Positions 43,483 to 55,491 are shown, numbered from the stretch's first letter. The stretch: DNA of 64,000 bases from Massilia kyonggiensis (GCF_024756235.1 NZ_JANUGY010000006.1:310001-374000); one strand, 5' to 3'. Numbers and translations: made by a program. Notes: generated by a model from the letters alone, not told the origin.

Positions 43483-43830
43483 ATGATTTATCAAGGCAGC
43501 TGCCACTGCGGCCAGGTGGCGTACGAAGTGGAGGGAGACATCCAGGGCGCCCTCGCCTGCAACTGCTCGATGTGCCAGCGCAAGGGCTCTCTGCTCTGGT
43601 TCGTGCCGCGCGCGCAGTTCCGCCTGCGCACGCCCGAGGACGCGGCCGCCACCTACACGTTCAACAAGCACGTCATCCAGCACCGCTTCTGTCCCACGTG
43701 CGGCATCCATCCGTATGCGGAAGGGGTCGATCCGAAGGGGAATCCGATGGCGGCCATCAACCTGCGCTGCCTCGAGGGCATCGACCTCGACGCGATCCCG
43801 GTGCAGCACTACGACGGCCGCGACGCCTGA
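43483..43830 (+). CDS. GFA (CENP-V) family zinc protein
   Basis: A 115-residue protein preceded by AAAGGGGACG. It has the family's zinc ligands: SCHCGQVAYEV (Cys-x-Cys), ACNCSMCQRKG, and FCPTCGIHPYAEG. The family includes glutathione-dependent formaldehyde-activating enzymes and many members of unknown substrate; the reaction here is not known. The gene stands alone between a divergent secreted protein and a convergent patatin gene. Confidence 0.88.
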   Translation: MIYQGSCHCGQVAYEVEGDIQGALACNCSMCQRKGSLLWFVPRAQFRLRTPEDAAATYTFNKHVIQHRFCPTCGIHPYAEGVDPKGNPMAAINLRCLEGIDLDAIPVQHYDGRDA

Positions 43831-43833
43831 CCT

Positions 43834-45678
43834 TCAGTTCAGGCGCGGCGCGATTACCAGTTCCGGCTGCGGCCGCGGTGCGTGGGCGGACAGCTCCGCC
43901 GGCGCCACTTCCTGCGGCAGTGCGACGATGCGCTCCCACAGCGCGAAGCCGGCCGTGCGGTTCGCCTTGCTGAGCTGGTAGGCGGGCAAGGCGTCCATGC
44001 CGTGCGCCATCCACAGCGCTGCGTACGAAGGTTTCAGGCGCGCGTCGTGCCACGCTTCGGAGAGGGGCGCGAAGGTTTCCTGGAGGACGGCGGCCGTGCT
44101 GCGCATGCGCACCCAGCGGTGGTTCAGCCAGCCGTTTTCCTTCTCGACGGGATTCAGGAAACGTTCGATCACCTGGCGCGCCGCCTCGTCTCCGCTGCGG
44201 CTCATCACGTCGATGGCGGCGCGCGTCATGTTCAGGTTCAGGCCACCCTCTTTTTTCGTATGGCGGATCTGCACGACGCGGTCGCGGTAGCCCGGCGTGC
44301 GCTTCAGGGCTTCGTCGCGCCATGTGCGGATCGTGCGCAGGATAGCGCCCGCGAAGCGCGGCAGCGAGGGGCGGCCGTCGGTGTCGTCGACCGGCATGTA
44401 GGCCGCCGTCACGCCGGTGTTGTTGTTCGTCGGGAGAGACACGCGCGCGGCGAACGGGTCGTCGTCGGCCAGGTCGTCCTGCAGGGTGACGCCGAAGGTC
44501 GGCCGGGTCGGCAGGATGTTGTCGAAAAAGTGAATTGGAAAATTGCTGGTCAGCCCGCCGTCCGAGAACCAGACGCGCAGCAGGTCGACGCCTTCCCCGT
44601 GCACCGGCAGCGCGCGCAGGCGGTACAGGGGCACGGCCTGCAGCAGCACGGGAAAACTGAGGCTCATGCGTGCGGCCACCACGAGCGGCAGGTCGTCCGG
44701 ATCGGGCATGAAGTAGTAATCTTCCGCGTCGGCATTCATGCGTTCCAGGACGGTCACCGTGCGTGCGCCGTGGCGCGTATGGCGCGAGCGCGCCTTCATC
44801 CAGTCGACGATCGCGGGCGGGAACAGCGCGGCCATTTCCGAGGCGCGGAACACGAGGTCGGCGCTCGAATGCGGCAGGCGGTGCGCACGCAGTTCGGAGA
44901 GGCCCGTCGTCATCAGGGCCAGCTCGATCGGCGGCTCGGACGTGCGCAGCTGGCCGAACGTCAGCGGGGTGTCGAGCGGCAGGCCGGCGATGTCCTGCAC
45001 GAGGCCATGCAGCCATTCCGTCAGGGCGGGCGGATTGTCCGCATCCGTGCGCAGCCCGGAGCAGATGCCGCAGCGGTTGGCGCGCAGGCCGCGCCACGCC
45101 GACCACGTGGCTTGCAGCAGCGCCCCGGCCAGCGCGCCCACGAACATGCACAGGCCGAACCACAGGATGCTGGCGAGGCCGACGAGGGGCACACTGGGCC
45201 AGCTTCCGCCGAGCAGGCTGCTGCTGATCAGGAAGCCCAGCAGCCACATGCCGCCACCTGCAACGGCACCGAGCGGGAAATTCCACAGCATGGCAAAAGA
45301 CAGATAGCCGCACGCCTTCGACTTGCTCGTTTCGTTGAGCGCCGCCGCGATCACGCGGAAGTGCGGACGCAGCGCGGCGCAAGGCTGGAACAGGGAAAAC
45401 AGGCGGGTGTGCCTGCCGACGGCCTCCTGCAGGCTGCCCGGCAGCCGGGCCAGCAAATGAAAACCGTCGTCCTCACCTTGCCCGTCCTTGCGCACGCGGT
45501 TGCGCTTGAACTGGGCCGCCGCCGCCGCGATGGCCGCCACGGCGCCGACGCTCGTCCCGCCGATCGAGCGCAAGGTGAACTTGTCGGCCAGCCGCGCCAC
45601 GAACGCGGGGTAGACCACGCCGGAGGTCACCCCGCCTTCCATCACGATATCGCATTCTTTCGGCAAAAAATCGTTCAT
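43834..45678 (-). CDS. Patatin-like phospholipase with two membrane helices
   Basis: A 614-residue protein. Residues about 8-50 carry the patatin start (CDIVMEGGVTSGVVYP) and nucleophile motif GGTSVGA (Ser43). The catalytic Asp is in SDGGL (Asp373). Two hydrophobic segments (about 128-150 and 162-188) would anchor it in a membrane. It probably hydrolyses phospholipid acyl chains. Patatin-type enzymes can be T6SS effectors (Tle), and T6SS genes lie 2.5 kb away, but it has no visible delivery domain and the helices argue for a resident membrane enzyme. Confidence 0.88.
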   Translation of the reverse strand: MNDFLPKECDIVMEGGVTSGVVYPAFVARLADKFTLRSIGGTSVGAVAAIAAAAAQFKRNRVRKDGQGEDDGFHLLARLPGSLQEAVGRHTRLFSLFQPCAALRPHFRVIAAALNETSKSKACGYLSFAMLWNFPLGAVAGGGMWLLGFLISSSLLGGSWPSVPLVGLASILWFGLCMFVGALAGALLQATWSAWRGLRANRCGICSGLRTDADNPPALTEWLHGLVQDIAGLPLDTPLTFGQLRTSEPPIELALMTTGLSELRAHRLPHSSADLVFRASEMAALFPPAIVDWMKARSRHTRHGARTVTVLERMNADAEDYYFMPDPDDLPLVVAARMSLSFPVLLQAVPLYRLRALPVHGEGVDLLRVWFSDGGLTSNFPIHFFDNILPTRPTFGVTLQDDLADDDPFAARVSLPTNNNTGVTAAYMPVDDTDGRPSLPRFAGAILRTIRTWRDEALKRTPGYRDRVVQIRHTKKEGGLNLNMTRAAIDVMSRSGDEAARQVIERFLNPVEKENGWLNHRWVRMRSTAAVLQETFAPLSEAWHDARLKPSYAALWMAHGMDALPAYQLSKANRTAGFALWERIVALPQEVAPAELSAHAPRPQPELVIAPRLN

Positions 45679-45726
45679 TGTTCTCGACGCTCGTGCATGA
45701 CGCGTCGATTATGCGCCAATCGGCGC

Positions 45727-48020
<2,294 letters not shown>

Positions 48021-48024
<4 letters not shown>

Positions 48025-49100
48025 CGGACGGATTGCGTGTGCGCCTGCGCATGGGCCGCGGCGCCTTTCAACTGGACGTCAACCTCGACCTGCCGCTGCA
48101 CGGCATCAGCGCCCTCTTCGGCCATTCCGGCTCGGGCAAGACGACGGTGCTGCGCGCCATCGCCGGCCTGGAACGCGCGCCCGGCGGTGTCGTCGCGCTC
48201 GGCGACGAGGTCTGGCAGGACGATGCGCGCGGTCTGTTCGTCCCCGTGCACAAACGGGCGATCGGCTATGTGTTCCAGGAAGCGAGCCTGTTCCCGCACC
48301 TGTCCGTGCGCGCCAACCTGGAATTCGGCCGCAAGCGCGTGCCCGCGCACGAGCGCCGCTTCGCGCTGGAGCCCGTGACGGCCCTGCTGGGGATCGAGGG
48401 CCTGCTCGAGCGCCGGCCGGACGGTTTATCGGGCGGCGAGCGCCAGCGCGTGGCGATCGCGCGCGCCCTGCTCGCGTCGCCGCGGCTGCTGCTGATGGAC
48501 GAACCGCTGGCCGCGCTCGACCTGCGCCGCAAGCAGGAGATCCTGCCCTACCTGGAACGGATGCACGGGGAACTGGCGATCCCGATCGTCTACGTCAGCC
48601 ACGCGCCGGACGAGGTCGCGCGGCTCGCGGATCACCTCGTGCTGCTGGACGCCGGCAAGGCGGTCGCCAGCGGACCGCTGTCGGAGACGCTGGCGCGCCT
48701 GGACCTGCCGCCCAGCTTCGCCGACGATGCCGGCGTCGTGCTGGACACGATCCTGGCCGGCCACGAGGAAGACGCGTTATCCCGCCTGGAATTCGCGGGC
48801 GGCGCGCTGTTCGTGGGCCGGCGCCGCGAAGCCGTCGGCACGCACCTGCGCTGCCGCATCCACGCGCGCGACGTCAGCCTGGCGCTGGACCGCCCGCAAG
48901 GCACGAGCATCGTCAACCGCCTGCCGGCCGTGGTGACGGCGGTGGCCGCCACCGACACGCCGGGCCACGTGCTCGTGCAACTGCGGATGGGAGACGCGCC
49001 GCTGCTGGCCCGCATCACCGAACGCTCGCGCCGCGAGCTGGGCATCGCGCCCGGGCTGCGGCTGTGGGTCCAGATCAAGGGCGTGGCCTTGCTCAGTTGA
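48021..49100 (+). CDS. modC: Molybdate ABC transporter ATPase ModC
   Basis: A 359-residue ATPase starting at an ATG overlapping the modB stop. Walker A GHSGSGKTT, signature LSGGERQRVA, Walker B LLLMDEPLAALD and H-loop VSHAPDE are all intact. The C-terminal ~65 residues are a molybdate-binding TOBE/Mop domain (TSIVNRLPAVVTAV...), the usual ModC architecture, which may allow inhibition by excess molybdate. Confidence 0.95.
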
Positions 49101-49111
49101 ACTTGCCTCAA

Positions 49112-49167
49112 ACCGGGGTCAGAGCCCGGTTTAGGGCAATTTCCAAAATTCGGGCTCTGACCCCGGT
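49112..49167. repeat. REP-like inverted repeat (GGGGTCAGAGCCC type)
   Basis: Two 17-bp arms, ACCGGGGTCAGAGCCCG (49112-49128) and CGGGCTCTGACCCCGGT (49151-49167), are exact inverses around a 22-base loop. They lie between modC and the convergent crystallin-like gene. This resembles extragenic palindromes dispersed in related genomes and may act as a bidirectional terminator. Confidence 0.75.
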
Positions 49168-49169
49168 GG

Positions 49170-49832
49170 TCAGCGCACGCGGCGCATCGACGAGATGCGG
49201 TTGTTCATGCGGTCGAGCATGTCGTAGCGGCCCGGGCCCAGGACGACGCATTCGCCCCGGAAGTCGGCGTGTTCGCAGAATTCCCAGCGGCCTTCGCGGA
49301 TGACGAGCGAGGTGGCGCGGTCGTTGAAGCCGACGTCGCTCAGCGCGCGCACGTCCTGCGACAGTTCCACTTGCGGGCCTTCGAAGCGGGGGCCGGCGAA
49401 CATCACGACGTCGGGGCCGCCACGATCACCGCGCCAGCCGCCGCGGTCGCCACGGTCGTCGCCACGCCAGCCGCCACGGTCGTCGTCACGGTCGTGATCG
49501 CGCCAGCGGCCGCGGCCACCACGGTCGCGGTCGAGCTGGCGTGCCGAGGAGATGGAATCATTGAAACCCGGCAGCTCGCGGTACTCGCCCGGACCGAACT
49601 CTTCGCAGCGGCCGCCGAAGTTGGCGTGCTCGCACAGCAGCCACGCGCCCGAGCGGATGACGACGCTCGACGCGCGGTCGTTGAAATTGAAATCGCCCAG
49701 GCTGGCGGCGTCGCGGTCGATGGTCACGCGTTGGCCACGGAAATTGCTGTCTGAGAACAGCGTCAGTTCTCCGGCAAAGGCGGCGTGGGTAAAGGTGGCC
49801 AGCACGGCGGCGGCGGCAAGCAGGCGTTTCAT
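49170..49832 (-). CDS. Secreted beta/gamma-crystallin-like protein
   Basis: A 220-residue protein with a signal peptide (MKRLLAAAAVLATFTHAAFA). Two beta/gamma-crystallin domains (LTLFSDSNFRGQRVTID...FNDRASSVVIRSG and VVMFAGPRFEGPQVELS...FNDRATSLVIREG) each end with a second Greek-key motif. Both have the (N/D)DRA(S/T)S pattern seen in Ca-binding members. They are joined by a ~45-residue linker made almost only of Arg, Asp, Gly and Trp. Probably a periplasmic or surface Ca-binding structural protein. Confidence 0.85.
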   Translation of the reverse strand: MKRLLAAAAVLATFTHAAFAGELTLFSDSNFRGQRVTIDRDAASLGDFNFNDRASSVVIRSGAWLLCEHANFGGRCEEFGPGEYRELPGFNDSISSARQLDRDRGGRGRWRDHDRDDDRGGWRGDDRGDRGGWRGDRGGPDVVMFAGPRFEGPQVELSQDVRALSDVGFNDRATSLVIREGRWEFCEHADFRGECVVLGPGRYDMLDRMNNRISSMRRVR

Positions 49833-49923
49833 GATCTCTCCATGGGTGTGCGCCTTCCGTCGGCGCCTGTGCTGTTAACGCCGGCGCCGTACGGACGGCT
49901 GACAGTTTCCTTGTAACAAAATT

Positions 49924-50337
49924 TTACGCGACCGGCGGCACGCGGATGGCGTCGATGTGTTCGGCCCGCAGCAGATCGACGATCTGCCGGCCCAGGTCTT
50001 CCAGCGCCGTATGGTTCGACAGGTTGTGCAGGCGCTGCTCCAGGCTGCGCTGTTCGCGGATCGAGACCGCCCAGCCGACCGGCCGGCCGTCATAGCCCGC
50101 GTCGGCCGCGCACAGGCTGGCGCAGACGATCGTCAGCCGCAGGTCGTCCGCCGGCGCGTAGTCGAAGCACCAGCCCCAGTCTTCCGCGCTCGGGTAGCCC
50201 GTCACGATGCCCTGGCGGTTCAGCGCCTGCGCCAGCCACAGCGCCAGCTTGAAGCCATAGACGCCGGGATTGGCCTGGCAGTCTTCCGGCAAGGTCGGCA
50301 GGAATCGGTCGGACGAGAATTCGATACCCCAGGTCAT
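49924..50337 (-). CDS. Conserved hypothetical protein
   Basis: A 137-residue soluble protein with many Trp/Asp residues (SAEDWGWCFDYAPADDLRL) and no signal peptide or membrane segment. Family not recognised. It lies 10 bp downstream of the MerR-type regulator on the same strand and may be in its operon. Confidence 0.6.
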   Translation of the reverse strand: MTWGIEFSSDRFLPTLPEDCQANPGVYGFKLALWLAQALNRQGIVTGYPSAEDWGWCFDYAPADDLRLTIVCASLCAADAGYDGRPVGWAVSIREQRSLEQRLHNLSNHTALEDLGRQIVDLLRAEHIDAIRVPPVA

Positions 50338-50347
50338 GGAGACCTCC

Positions 50348-50722
50348 TCACGCGGCGGCTTGCTCCTCCAGTACCGGGCAGCCGAATCCCGGCCGCGCCA
50401 GTTCGCGCGTCAAATCTGCGCGGAGGGCAGACAGGCCCGCGATGCGCGCATCGATGTCCTCCAGCTTGCGCATCAAGGCGTCGCGCAGCAGCGGCGCGGC
50501 CGCGGCCGGATCGTCCAGCAGCGGCAGTCCGGTCTCGATCTCGGCCAGCGTAAAACCGAGCGCCTGGGCGGCGCGCAGGTAGCACAGCCATTGCACGGCT
50601 TCGGGCGGATAGTCGCGGTAGCCGTTGGACAGGCGGCGCGACAGCAGCAGCCCGCGTTTCTCGTAGAAGCGCAGGGTGTCCCGGGTGAGGCCGGTGGCGG
50701 CGGCGAGTTCTCCGATCTGCAT
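50348..50722 (-). CDS. MerR-family regulator
   Basis: A 124-residue protein with a MerR N-terminal winged helix (QIGELAAATGLTRDTLRFYEKRGLL, SNGYRDYPPEAV), a dimerisation coiled coil, and a C terminus with a single Cys (FGCPVLEE). It resembles the metal- or redox-sensing subgroup only loosely; the usual Cys pair is absent. A MerR-type palindromic operator sits directly upstream, between it and a divergent membrane-protein gene that is probably its target. Confidence 0.88.
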   Translation of the reverse strand: MQIGELAAATGLTRDTLRFYEKRGLLLSRRLSNGYRDYPPEAVQWLCYLRAAQALGFTLAEIETGLPLLDDPAAAAPLLRDALMRKLEDIDARIAGLSALRADLTRELARPGFGCPVLEEQAAA

Positions 50723-50741
50723 GGCGATAGCGATAAATACC

Positions 50742-50773
50742 TTGACCTTGGAGTGTACTCCAGGGTCCATGAT
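50742..50773 (+). promoter_or_regulatory. MerR-type promoter/operator
   Basis: The -35 TTGACC (50742-50747) and a -10 near CATGAT (50768-50773) are separated by about 20 bp, filled by the dyad TTGGAGTGTACTCCAG. Such over-long spacers with a central dyad are the hallmark of MerR-activated promoters. It drives the gene at 50802. Confidence 0.75.
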
Positions 50774-50801
50774 CCCGGAACCTTCATCCCGGGAGATTTC
50801 C

Positions 50802-51266
50802 ATGCAACTCAGCCGATCCGCCTTTCTCACCCTGGTACGCGCCAGTGCCGCGTACGACCTGCTGCTCACGGCGCCGTTCGCTACGCCGTGGACCTTCGCC
50901 CTCGCGCACGCGCAGCTCTCGACCATCAACCAGCAACTCGGCGGCGATGCCCTGCCGGACTTCGGTCCGTTCCACGTGCTGTTCGCCTGCCTGATGGGCA
51001 GCATCGTGCTCGTGTGGTCCGTGCTGCGCCTGCGTGCCGCCAGCGTCACGCTGGGCCGCTACGATGGCGCCGGCCGCTTCCTGTTTTCCGCCTGGATGGC
51101 GTGGGCGCTCGCAACCAGCGGCGCGCCCTTGCTGTGGCTGTTCCTCGTGCCGGAGCTCTGCTGGGGCTTGGCGCAGTGGCTGCCGGTCGCTCAGGGAGAC
51201 GGCAGCAGCGCCGCACGAGCCCCCTTCACCAGCGCCGTGCCCATGCGCTCCAGCCGCGGCGGCTGA
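50802..51266 (+). CDS. Small integral membrane protein, MerR target
   Basis: A 154-residue protein; GGGAG precedes the ATG. Three to four hydrophobic segments are visible (FLTLVRASAAYDLLLTA; PFHVLFACLMGSIVLVWSVL; FSAWMAWALATSGAPLLWLFLVPELCWGLAQWL). Family not recognised. It is divergent from the merR-type gene and carries its operator. Its 3' end overlaps the convergent argP by 76 bp. Confidence 0.6.
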   Translation: MQLSRSAFLTLVRASAAYDLLLTAPFATPWTFALAHAQLSTINQQLGGDALPDFGPFHVLFACLMGSIVLVWSVLRLRAASVTLGRYDGAGRFLFSAWMAWALATSGAPLLWLFLVPELCWGLAQWLPVAQGDGSSAARAPFTSAVPMRSSRGG

Positions 51267-52084
51267 ATGCGCCAGGCGTGCCAGTACAGCGCCACGTCGA
51301 CGAACAGATCCGGCGTCAGGTCGACGAGGGCGCCGCTGGCGAGCATGTCCGCGCACTGTTCCAGCGGCAGCAGGCCGTAGCCGAGACCGAGCCGGATCGC
51401 CTGTACGTACGGATCGCTGGACGGCACGTAATGAAACGGGTACGCGCCTTCCGGCAGGCCGAAGTGCTGCAGCAGGAACGCCGTCTGCAGGCGGTCGTTG
51501 CGGTCGAAGACCATCACCGGTGCCCGCCGCGCGGCCTCTCGCGTGATCCCGCTGGGGAACCAGCGCGCCGCGAACGAGGGCGCCGCCACCATCCGGTAGC
51601 GCATCACGCCGAGCGGGCTCACGGTGCAGCCCCGCATCGGTTCCGATTCGCCCGACACGCAGGCGAGCGCGAGCCCCTGTTCCAGCAGCGCGAACGTGTG
51701 CCTCTGGTCGCCCGTGACGAATTCCACGAGCAGTCCTTCCTCGATCAGCTCCGGCGCCAGCACGGGCAGCAGCCACGTCGCCAGCGTGTCGTTGTTGACG
51801 GCCAGCGCGACGCGCACCGGGCCGGGATCGGCCTGCTGCTCCGCGAAGAACTCGTCTTCCAGCAGCGCGCGGCGGCGGAGGAATTGCAACAGCCGCATGC
51901 CGGGCGCCGTCGGCCGGCAGGGGCGGGCGCGCACGAGCAGCGGCGTGCCCAGGTCGTGTTCCAGCGCGGCGATGCGCTGCGAGATGGCGGACGGCGTTAC
52001 GTTGAGGCGCGCCGCCGCCTGCTCCAGGCTGCCGCTGTCTACGGCGGCGACGAACGCCTCGCTGCGGCGCGGGTCGATTTTCAT
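51191..52084 (-). CDS. argP: LysR-type regulator ArgP (LysG)
   Basis: A 297-residue LysR protein: N-terminal HTH (FVAAVDSGSLEQAAARLNVTPSAISQRIAALEHDLGTPLLVR) and an effector domain with the ArgP features VALAVNNDTLATWLLPVL and GLGYGLLPLEQ. ArgP/LysG activates the divergently transcribed amino-acid exporter in response to arginine or lysine. The divergent LysE-type exporter 100 bp away supports the name. Confidence 0.9.
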   Translation of the reverse strand: MKIDPRRSEAFVAAVDSGSLEQAAARLNVTPSAISQRIAALEHDLGTPLLVRARPCRPTAPGMRLLQFLRRRALLEDEFFAEQQADPGPVRVALAVNNDTLATWLLPVLAPELIEEGLLVEFVTGDQRHTFALLEQGLALACVSGESEPMRGCTVSPLGVMRYRMVAAPSFAARWFPSGITREAARRAPVMVFDRNDRLQTAFLLQHFGLPEGAYPFHYVPSSDPYVQAIRLGLGYGLLPLEQCADMLASGALVDLTPDLFVDVALYWHAWRIQPPRLERMGTALVKGARAALLPSP

Positions 52085-52184
52085 TTGGATTAGCCCAGCT
52101 TAATGAACTTTAGAATCCATAAATATAATTGATGTAGCCGTGCGTAGAAGGCATGCTGCTCCGCAATAACAACAGGGGAGCATC

Positions 52185-52805
52185 ATGTTTTCACAACCTA
52201 TTTTCTTGCAAGGCCTCGGCATGGGCGCCAGCCTGATCATGCCGATCGGCGCCCAGAACGCGCACGTGATCCGCACGGGCGTGGCCGGCCGCCACGTCGT
52301 GCTGACGGTTCTCGCGTGCGTGCTGATCGACGTCACCCTGATCGCGCTGGGCATGTCCGGCTTCGGTGCGCTGATCGAGCATTCTCCCGCGCTGCTGCTG
52401 GCGGCCCGCTGGGGCGGCGCCGCTTTTCTGCTTTGGTATGGACTGCGCTGTCTGAAAAGCTGCTGGCGCGGCGCGGCGGCGCCGAATGCGATGGGCGACG
52501 GGCAGGTGGGCGTCTCCGCATCGCGCGCGCTGGGCATCGTGCTGGCGATGTCGCTGCTGAATCCCCACGTATACCTGGATACCGTGGTGGTGCTGGGCGC
52601 CGTCGGCAGCAGTCTCGCGGCGAATCACCGCGTGTCGTTCGCGGCCGGCGCGATGACGGCGTCACTGCTGTGGTTTTCCGCGCTGGGCCTGGGCGCGCGC
52701 CGCTGCGCGTTCGTGCTGGCGCGGCCCGCCGTCTGGCGCGCCATCGAAGGCTTTACGGGGACGACGATGCTCGTGCTGGCGGCGCTGCTGCTGATCGAAA
52801 GCTAG
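52185..52805 (+). CDS. argO: LysE/ArgO-family amino-acid exporter
   Basis: A 206-residue membrane protein with six hydrophobic segments and the LysE signature (GMGASLIMPIGAQNAHVIRTGVAG). It exports basic amino acids such as arginine or lysine. It is divergent from argP, whose product should activate it; the AT-rich 100-bp gap (52085-52184) holds both promoters. Its stop overlaps the convergent xdhC-like gene by 4 bp. Confidence 0.9.
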   Translation: MFSQPIFLQGLGMGASLIMPIGAQNAHVIRTGVAGRHVVLTVLACVLIDVTLIALGMSGFGALIEHSPALLLAARWGGAAFLLWYGLRCLKSCWRGAAAPNAMGDGQVGVSASRALGIVLAMSLLNPHVYLDTVVVLGAVGSSLAANHRVSFAAGAMTASLLWFSALGLGARRCAFVLARPAVWRAIEGFTGTTMLVLAALLLIES

Positions 52806-53791
52806 GCGGCGAGCGCCTTGCCGTGCTCGACCGACATCTGCGCCGGCAGCGCGACGCCGTTCTTCACCGCGGTCAGTTCGGCGAGGATGGAGACGGCGAT
52901 CTCGTACGGCGTCTTGCTGCCGATGTACAGGCCGATGGGGCCGTGCAGCTTCGCGATCTGGTCCTCGGTGAGGTCGAATTCGCGCAGGCGCTCGCGCCGC
53001 CGCGCATTGTTGGCGCGCGAGCCGATGGCGCCGACGTAGAACGCGTCCGTCCTGAGCGCTTCCATCAGCGCGAGATCGTCCAGTTTTGGATCGTGGGTGA
53101 GGGCGATGACGGCGCTGCGGCTGTCCAGCTTCATCTCCAGCACGAGGTCGTCCGGCATCGCGTGCACGACGTCGACGCCCGGCAGGGCCCAGCTGGCGCG
53201 GTATTCTTCGCGCGGGTCGCACACGGTCACCTGGTATTCCAGGCCGACGGCGATCTGCGCGAGGAATTGCGATAGCTGGCCTGCGCCGATGATCAGCATG
53301 CGCAGGCGCGGACCGTGGATCGTGACGAGCATCCGGCCGTCCATGCGCAGCTGCTCGTCGGCCTTGCCGTGCGCCAGTTCGACCGCGCCGGTGGTCAGAT
53401 CCAGCGTGCGCCGGGTCAGCACGCGGCGCTGGGCCAGCGCGAGCAGTTCGTCCATGCGGCTGTGCGCCCCGAGCGGTTCCACGACGAGCTGGATCGTGCC
53501 GCCGCAGGGCAGGCCGAAGCGGTGCGCCTCATCGGCCGAGATGCCGTACGTGATGACTTCCGGCGCCGTACGTACGATGCCTTTTTCGCGCACGGCCGCG
53601 ATCAGGTCGTCCTCGATGCATCCGCCCGAGACCGAACCGACGACGACGCCGTCCGCGCGGATCGCCATCGTGGCGCCTTCCGGCCGCGGGCTCGATCCCC
53701 ACGTCCTGACGACGGTCACGTACTCGCAGCGCCAGCCGGCGCGCAGCCACTGGTCGCAGGCGTGCAGCACTTCGAGGTCGATACTGTCCAT
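52802..53791 (-). CDS. XdhC/CoxI-family molybdoenzyme maturation protein
   Basis: A 329-residue protein; AAGGAAGG precedes the ATG. The N-terminal XdhC_CoxI segment (VVRTWGSSPRPEGATMAI, VSGGCIEDDL) and a C-terminal Rossmann domain (MLIIGAGQLSQFLAQIA, VIALTHDPKLDDLALMEAL, GAIGSRANNARRRERLREF) are both present. XdhC binds molybdenum cofactor and loads or sulfurates it for xanthine-dehydrogenase-type enzymes. No such enzyme is in the window, so the partner lies elsewhere. Confidence 0.88.
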   Translation of the reverse strand: MDSIDLEVLHACDQWLRAGWRCEYVTVVRTWGSSPRPEGATMAIRADGVVVGSVSGGCIEDDLIAAVREKGIVRTAPEVITYGISADEAHRFGLPCGGTIQLVVEPLGAHSRMDELLALAQRRVLTRRTLDLTTGAVELAHGKADEQLRMDGRMLVTIHGPRLRMLIIGAGQLSQFLAQIAVGLEYQVTVCDPREEYRASWALPGVDVVHAMPDDLVLEMKLDSRSAVIALTHDPKLDDLALMEALRTDAFYVGAIGSRANNARRRERLREFDLTEDQIAKLHGPIGLYIGSKTPYEIAVSILAELTAVKNGVALPAQMSVEHGKALAA

Positions 53792-53974
53792 TGCCTTCCT
53801 TTTGTTGCCAATCGATAATTCTTCAGCCCACAGGGCAGCGTGAATCGTAACGCAAAAACGCGAACCGCGACGGGCTGCAGCACCCGGCAAGAATGCAGGG
53901 CAAAAACGGTTTATACCGTTTTTGCGCATGGCGGCGCTATACTCGTCGGACTGCGACCCGTGTTGGAGACCACC

Positions 53975-55039
53975 ATGAAGCCAGACCTGCTGTCCATGCT
54001 GCGCATCGATCTTCCCATCATCCAGGCCCCGATGGCGGGCGTCTCGACGGCGGCGCTGGCGGCGGCCGTGTCCGAGGCGGGCGCGTTGGGATCGATCTCC
54101 GTCGGCGCGGGCAACGCCGAACAGGGCCGCGCCGCCATCGCCGACGTGCGCCGCCTGACCGACCGGCCGTTCAACGTCAACGTGTTCTGCCACCGCCCCG
54201 CGCAGGCTGACGCCGCGCGCGAAGCGGCCTGGCTCGACTACCTGTCGCCGCACTTCGCCGCCAGCGGCGCGCAGCCGCCGACGGGCCTGCGTGAGATCTA
54301 TAAAAGCTTCCTCGACGACGATCCGATGCTGGACGTGCTGCTGGAAGCGCGTCCCGCCGTCGTCAGTTTTCATTTCGGGCTGCCGGACGCGCGCCGCATC
54401 CAGGCGCTGAAAGACGCGGGCATCGTGCTGCTGGCCAGCGCGACGTCGGTGGACGAAGCGCGCCAGGTGGAGGCTGCCGGCATCGATGCCGTCGTCGCCC
54501 AGGGCTACGAAGCGGGCGGCCACCGCGGGTTGTTCGACCCGGAGCGGGGCGACCCCGCCATCGGCACGTTCGCGCTCACGCAACTGGTGGCGCACGCCGT
54601 CCGCATTCCGGTGATCGCGGCCGGCGGCATCATGAACGGGAACGGCATCGCCGCCGCGCTGCGCCTGGGCGCCAGTGCCGCCCAGATGGGCACCGCATTC
54701 ATCCTGTGCCCGGAGTCGTCGGCAACGCCGCACCACCGCGCGCTGATGCAGGCGGGGGAGGGTGTGATCACGGCCGTGACGGACGTCGTCTCCGGCCGTC
54801 CCGCGCGCGGCCTCGTGAACCGGCTGTTCAGCGAGATCGGCGCGCCCGGTCACCCGCCGCTGCCGGATTATCCGATCGCCTACGATGCCGTGAAGGCGCT
54901 GAACGCGGCGGCGACCAAGGCCGGCAACAATGATTTCACGGTCAACTGGGCCGGCCAGGGTTTTGCGCTCGCGCGTGCGCTGCCGGCGGGAGAACTGGTG
55001 CGCCTGCTCGGCGCGGAACTGGCTCAGGCGTCCGCGTAA
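53975..55039 (+). CDS. Nitronate monooxygenase family flavoprotein
   Basis: A 354-residue TIM-barrel protein with an N-terminal start [25 protein letters not shown], the flavin-site [39 protein letters not shown] and the late [13 protein letters not shown]. These fit FMN-dependent nitronate monooxygenases (2-nitropropane dioxygenase family), which detoxify propionate-3-nitronate and other alkyl nitronates. GGAGACC precedes the ATG. Its 3' end overlaps the next, convergent gene by 16 bp. Confidence 0.9.
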   Translation: MKPDLLSMLRIDLPIIQAPMAGVSTAALAAAVSEAGALGSISVGAGNAEQGRAAIADVRRLTDRPFNVNVFCHRPAQADAAREAAWLDYLSPHFAASGAQPPTGLREIYKSFLDDDPMLDVLLEARPAVVSFHFGLPDARRIQALKDAGIVLLASATSVDEARQVEAAGIDAVVAQGYEAGGHRGLFDPERGDPAIGTFALTQLVAHAVRIPVIAAGGIMNGNGIAAALRLGASAAQMGTAFILCPESSATPHHRALMQAGEGVITAVTDVVSGRPARGLVNRLFSEIGAPGHPPLPDYPIAYDAVKALNAAATKAGNNDFTVNWAGQGFALARALPAGELVRLLGAELAQASA

Positions 55040-55455
55040 GCCGTCTCGATGGCTTCCTTGCGCGGCCTGGACGCGATGTGCACGACCAGTACCGCGTCCA
55101 GCGGGAGGGCAGGGTGCGCGGCACGGTGCTTCGTGAACCAGAACACCTCGTCCACGTCCTCGTCCCCGGCATCGTGCGCGGTGGCCAGCACGCGCTGCTC
55201 CTCGGGCGCGTCCTCGTAATCGACGGCTTCGAGGGCCGCGTCGTCGACGGCCTCGATCCAGGCCTCGGCATCCTTGCCCCAGGCCTGCACATAGCGCGCC
55301 CCGGACGCGACGAGCCAGCGCGCGACGTCCCACAGCCACATTTCCTCGACCTCGTCCTCGGCCAGCACGATGGCAAGGAAGGGCGGGCGCGCGCCCAGGT
55401 CGGGCAGGTCGGCGTCGGGCGGCAGGTGCAGATATGTAAGAGTCTTTCGTTGCAT
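55024..55455 (-). CDS. DUF7684-like protein
   Basis: A 143-residue acidic cytosolic protein. Its segments [32 protein letters not shown] and [15 protein letters not shown], ending in VVHIAS, match what I recall of the DUF7684 family. Function unknown. It is divergent from the glutamine cyclotransferase gene (36-bp gap) and convergent with the nitronate monooxygenase gene. Confidence 0.7.
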   Translation of the reverse strand: MQRKTLTYLHLPPDADLPDLGARPPFLAIVLAEDEVEEMWLWDVARWLVASGARYVQAWGKDAEAWIEAVDDAALEAVDYEDAPEEQRVLATAHDAGDEDVDEVFWFTKHRAAHPALPLDAVLVVHIASRPRKEAIETAYADA

Positions 55456-55491
55456 GTCACTAGCTTACCATCCTGCGTTACTATCTTGCTC

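Noticed and set aside
43834..45678. Patatin phospholipase as a T6SS lipase effector
   Set aside because: No VgrG, PAAR or adaptor gene is adjacent, no immunity gene is visible, and internal membrane helices suggest a resident enzyme.
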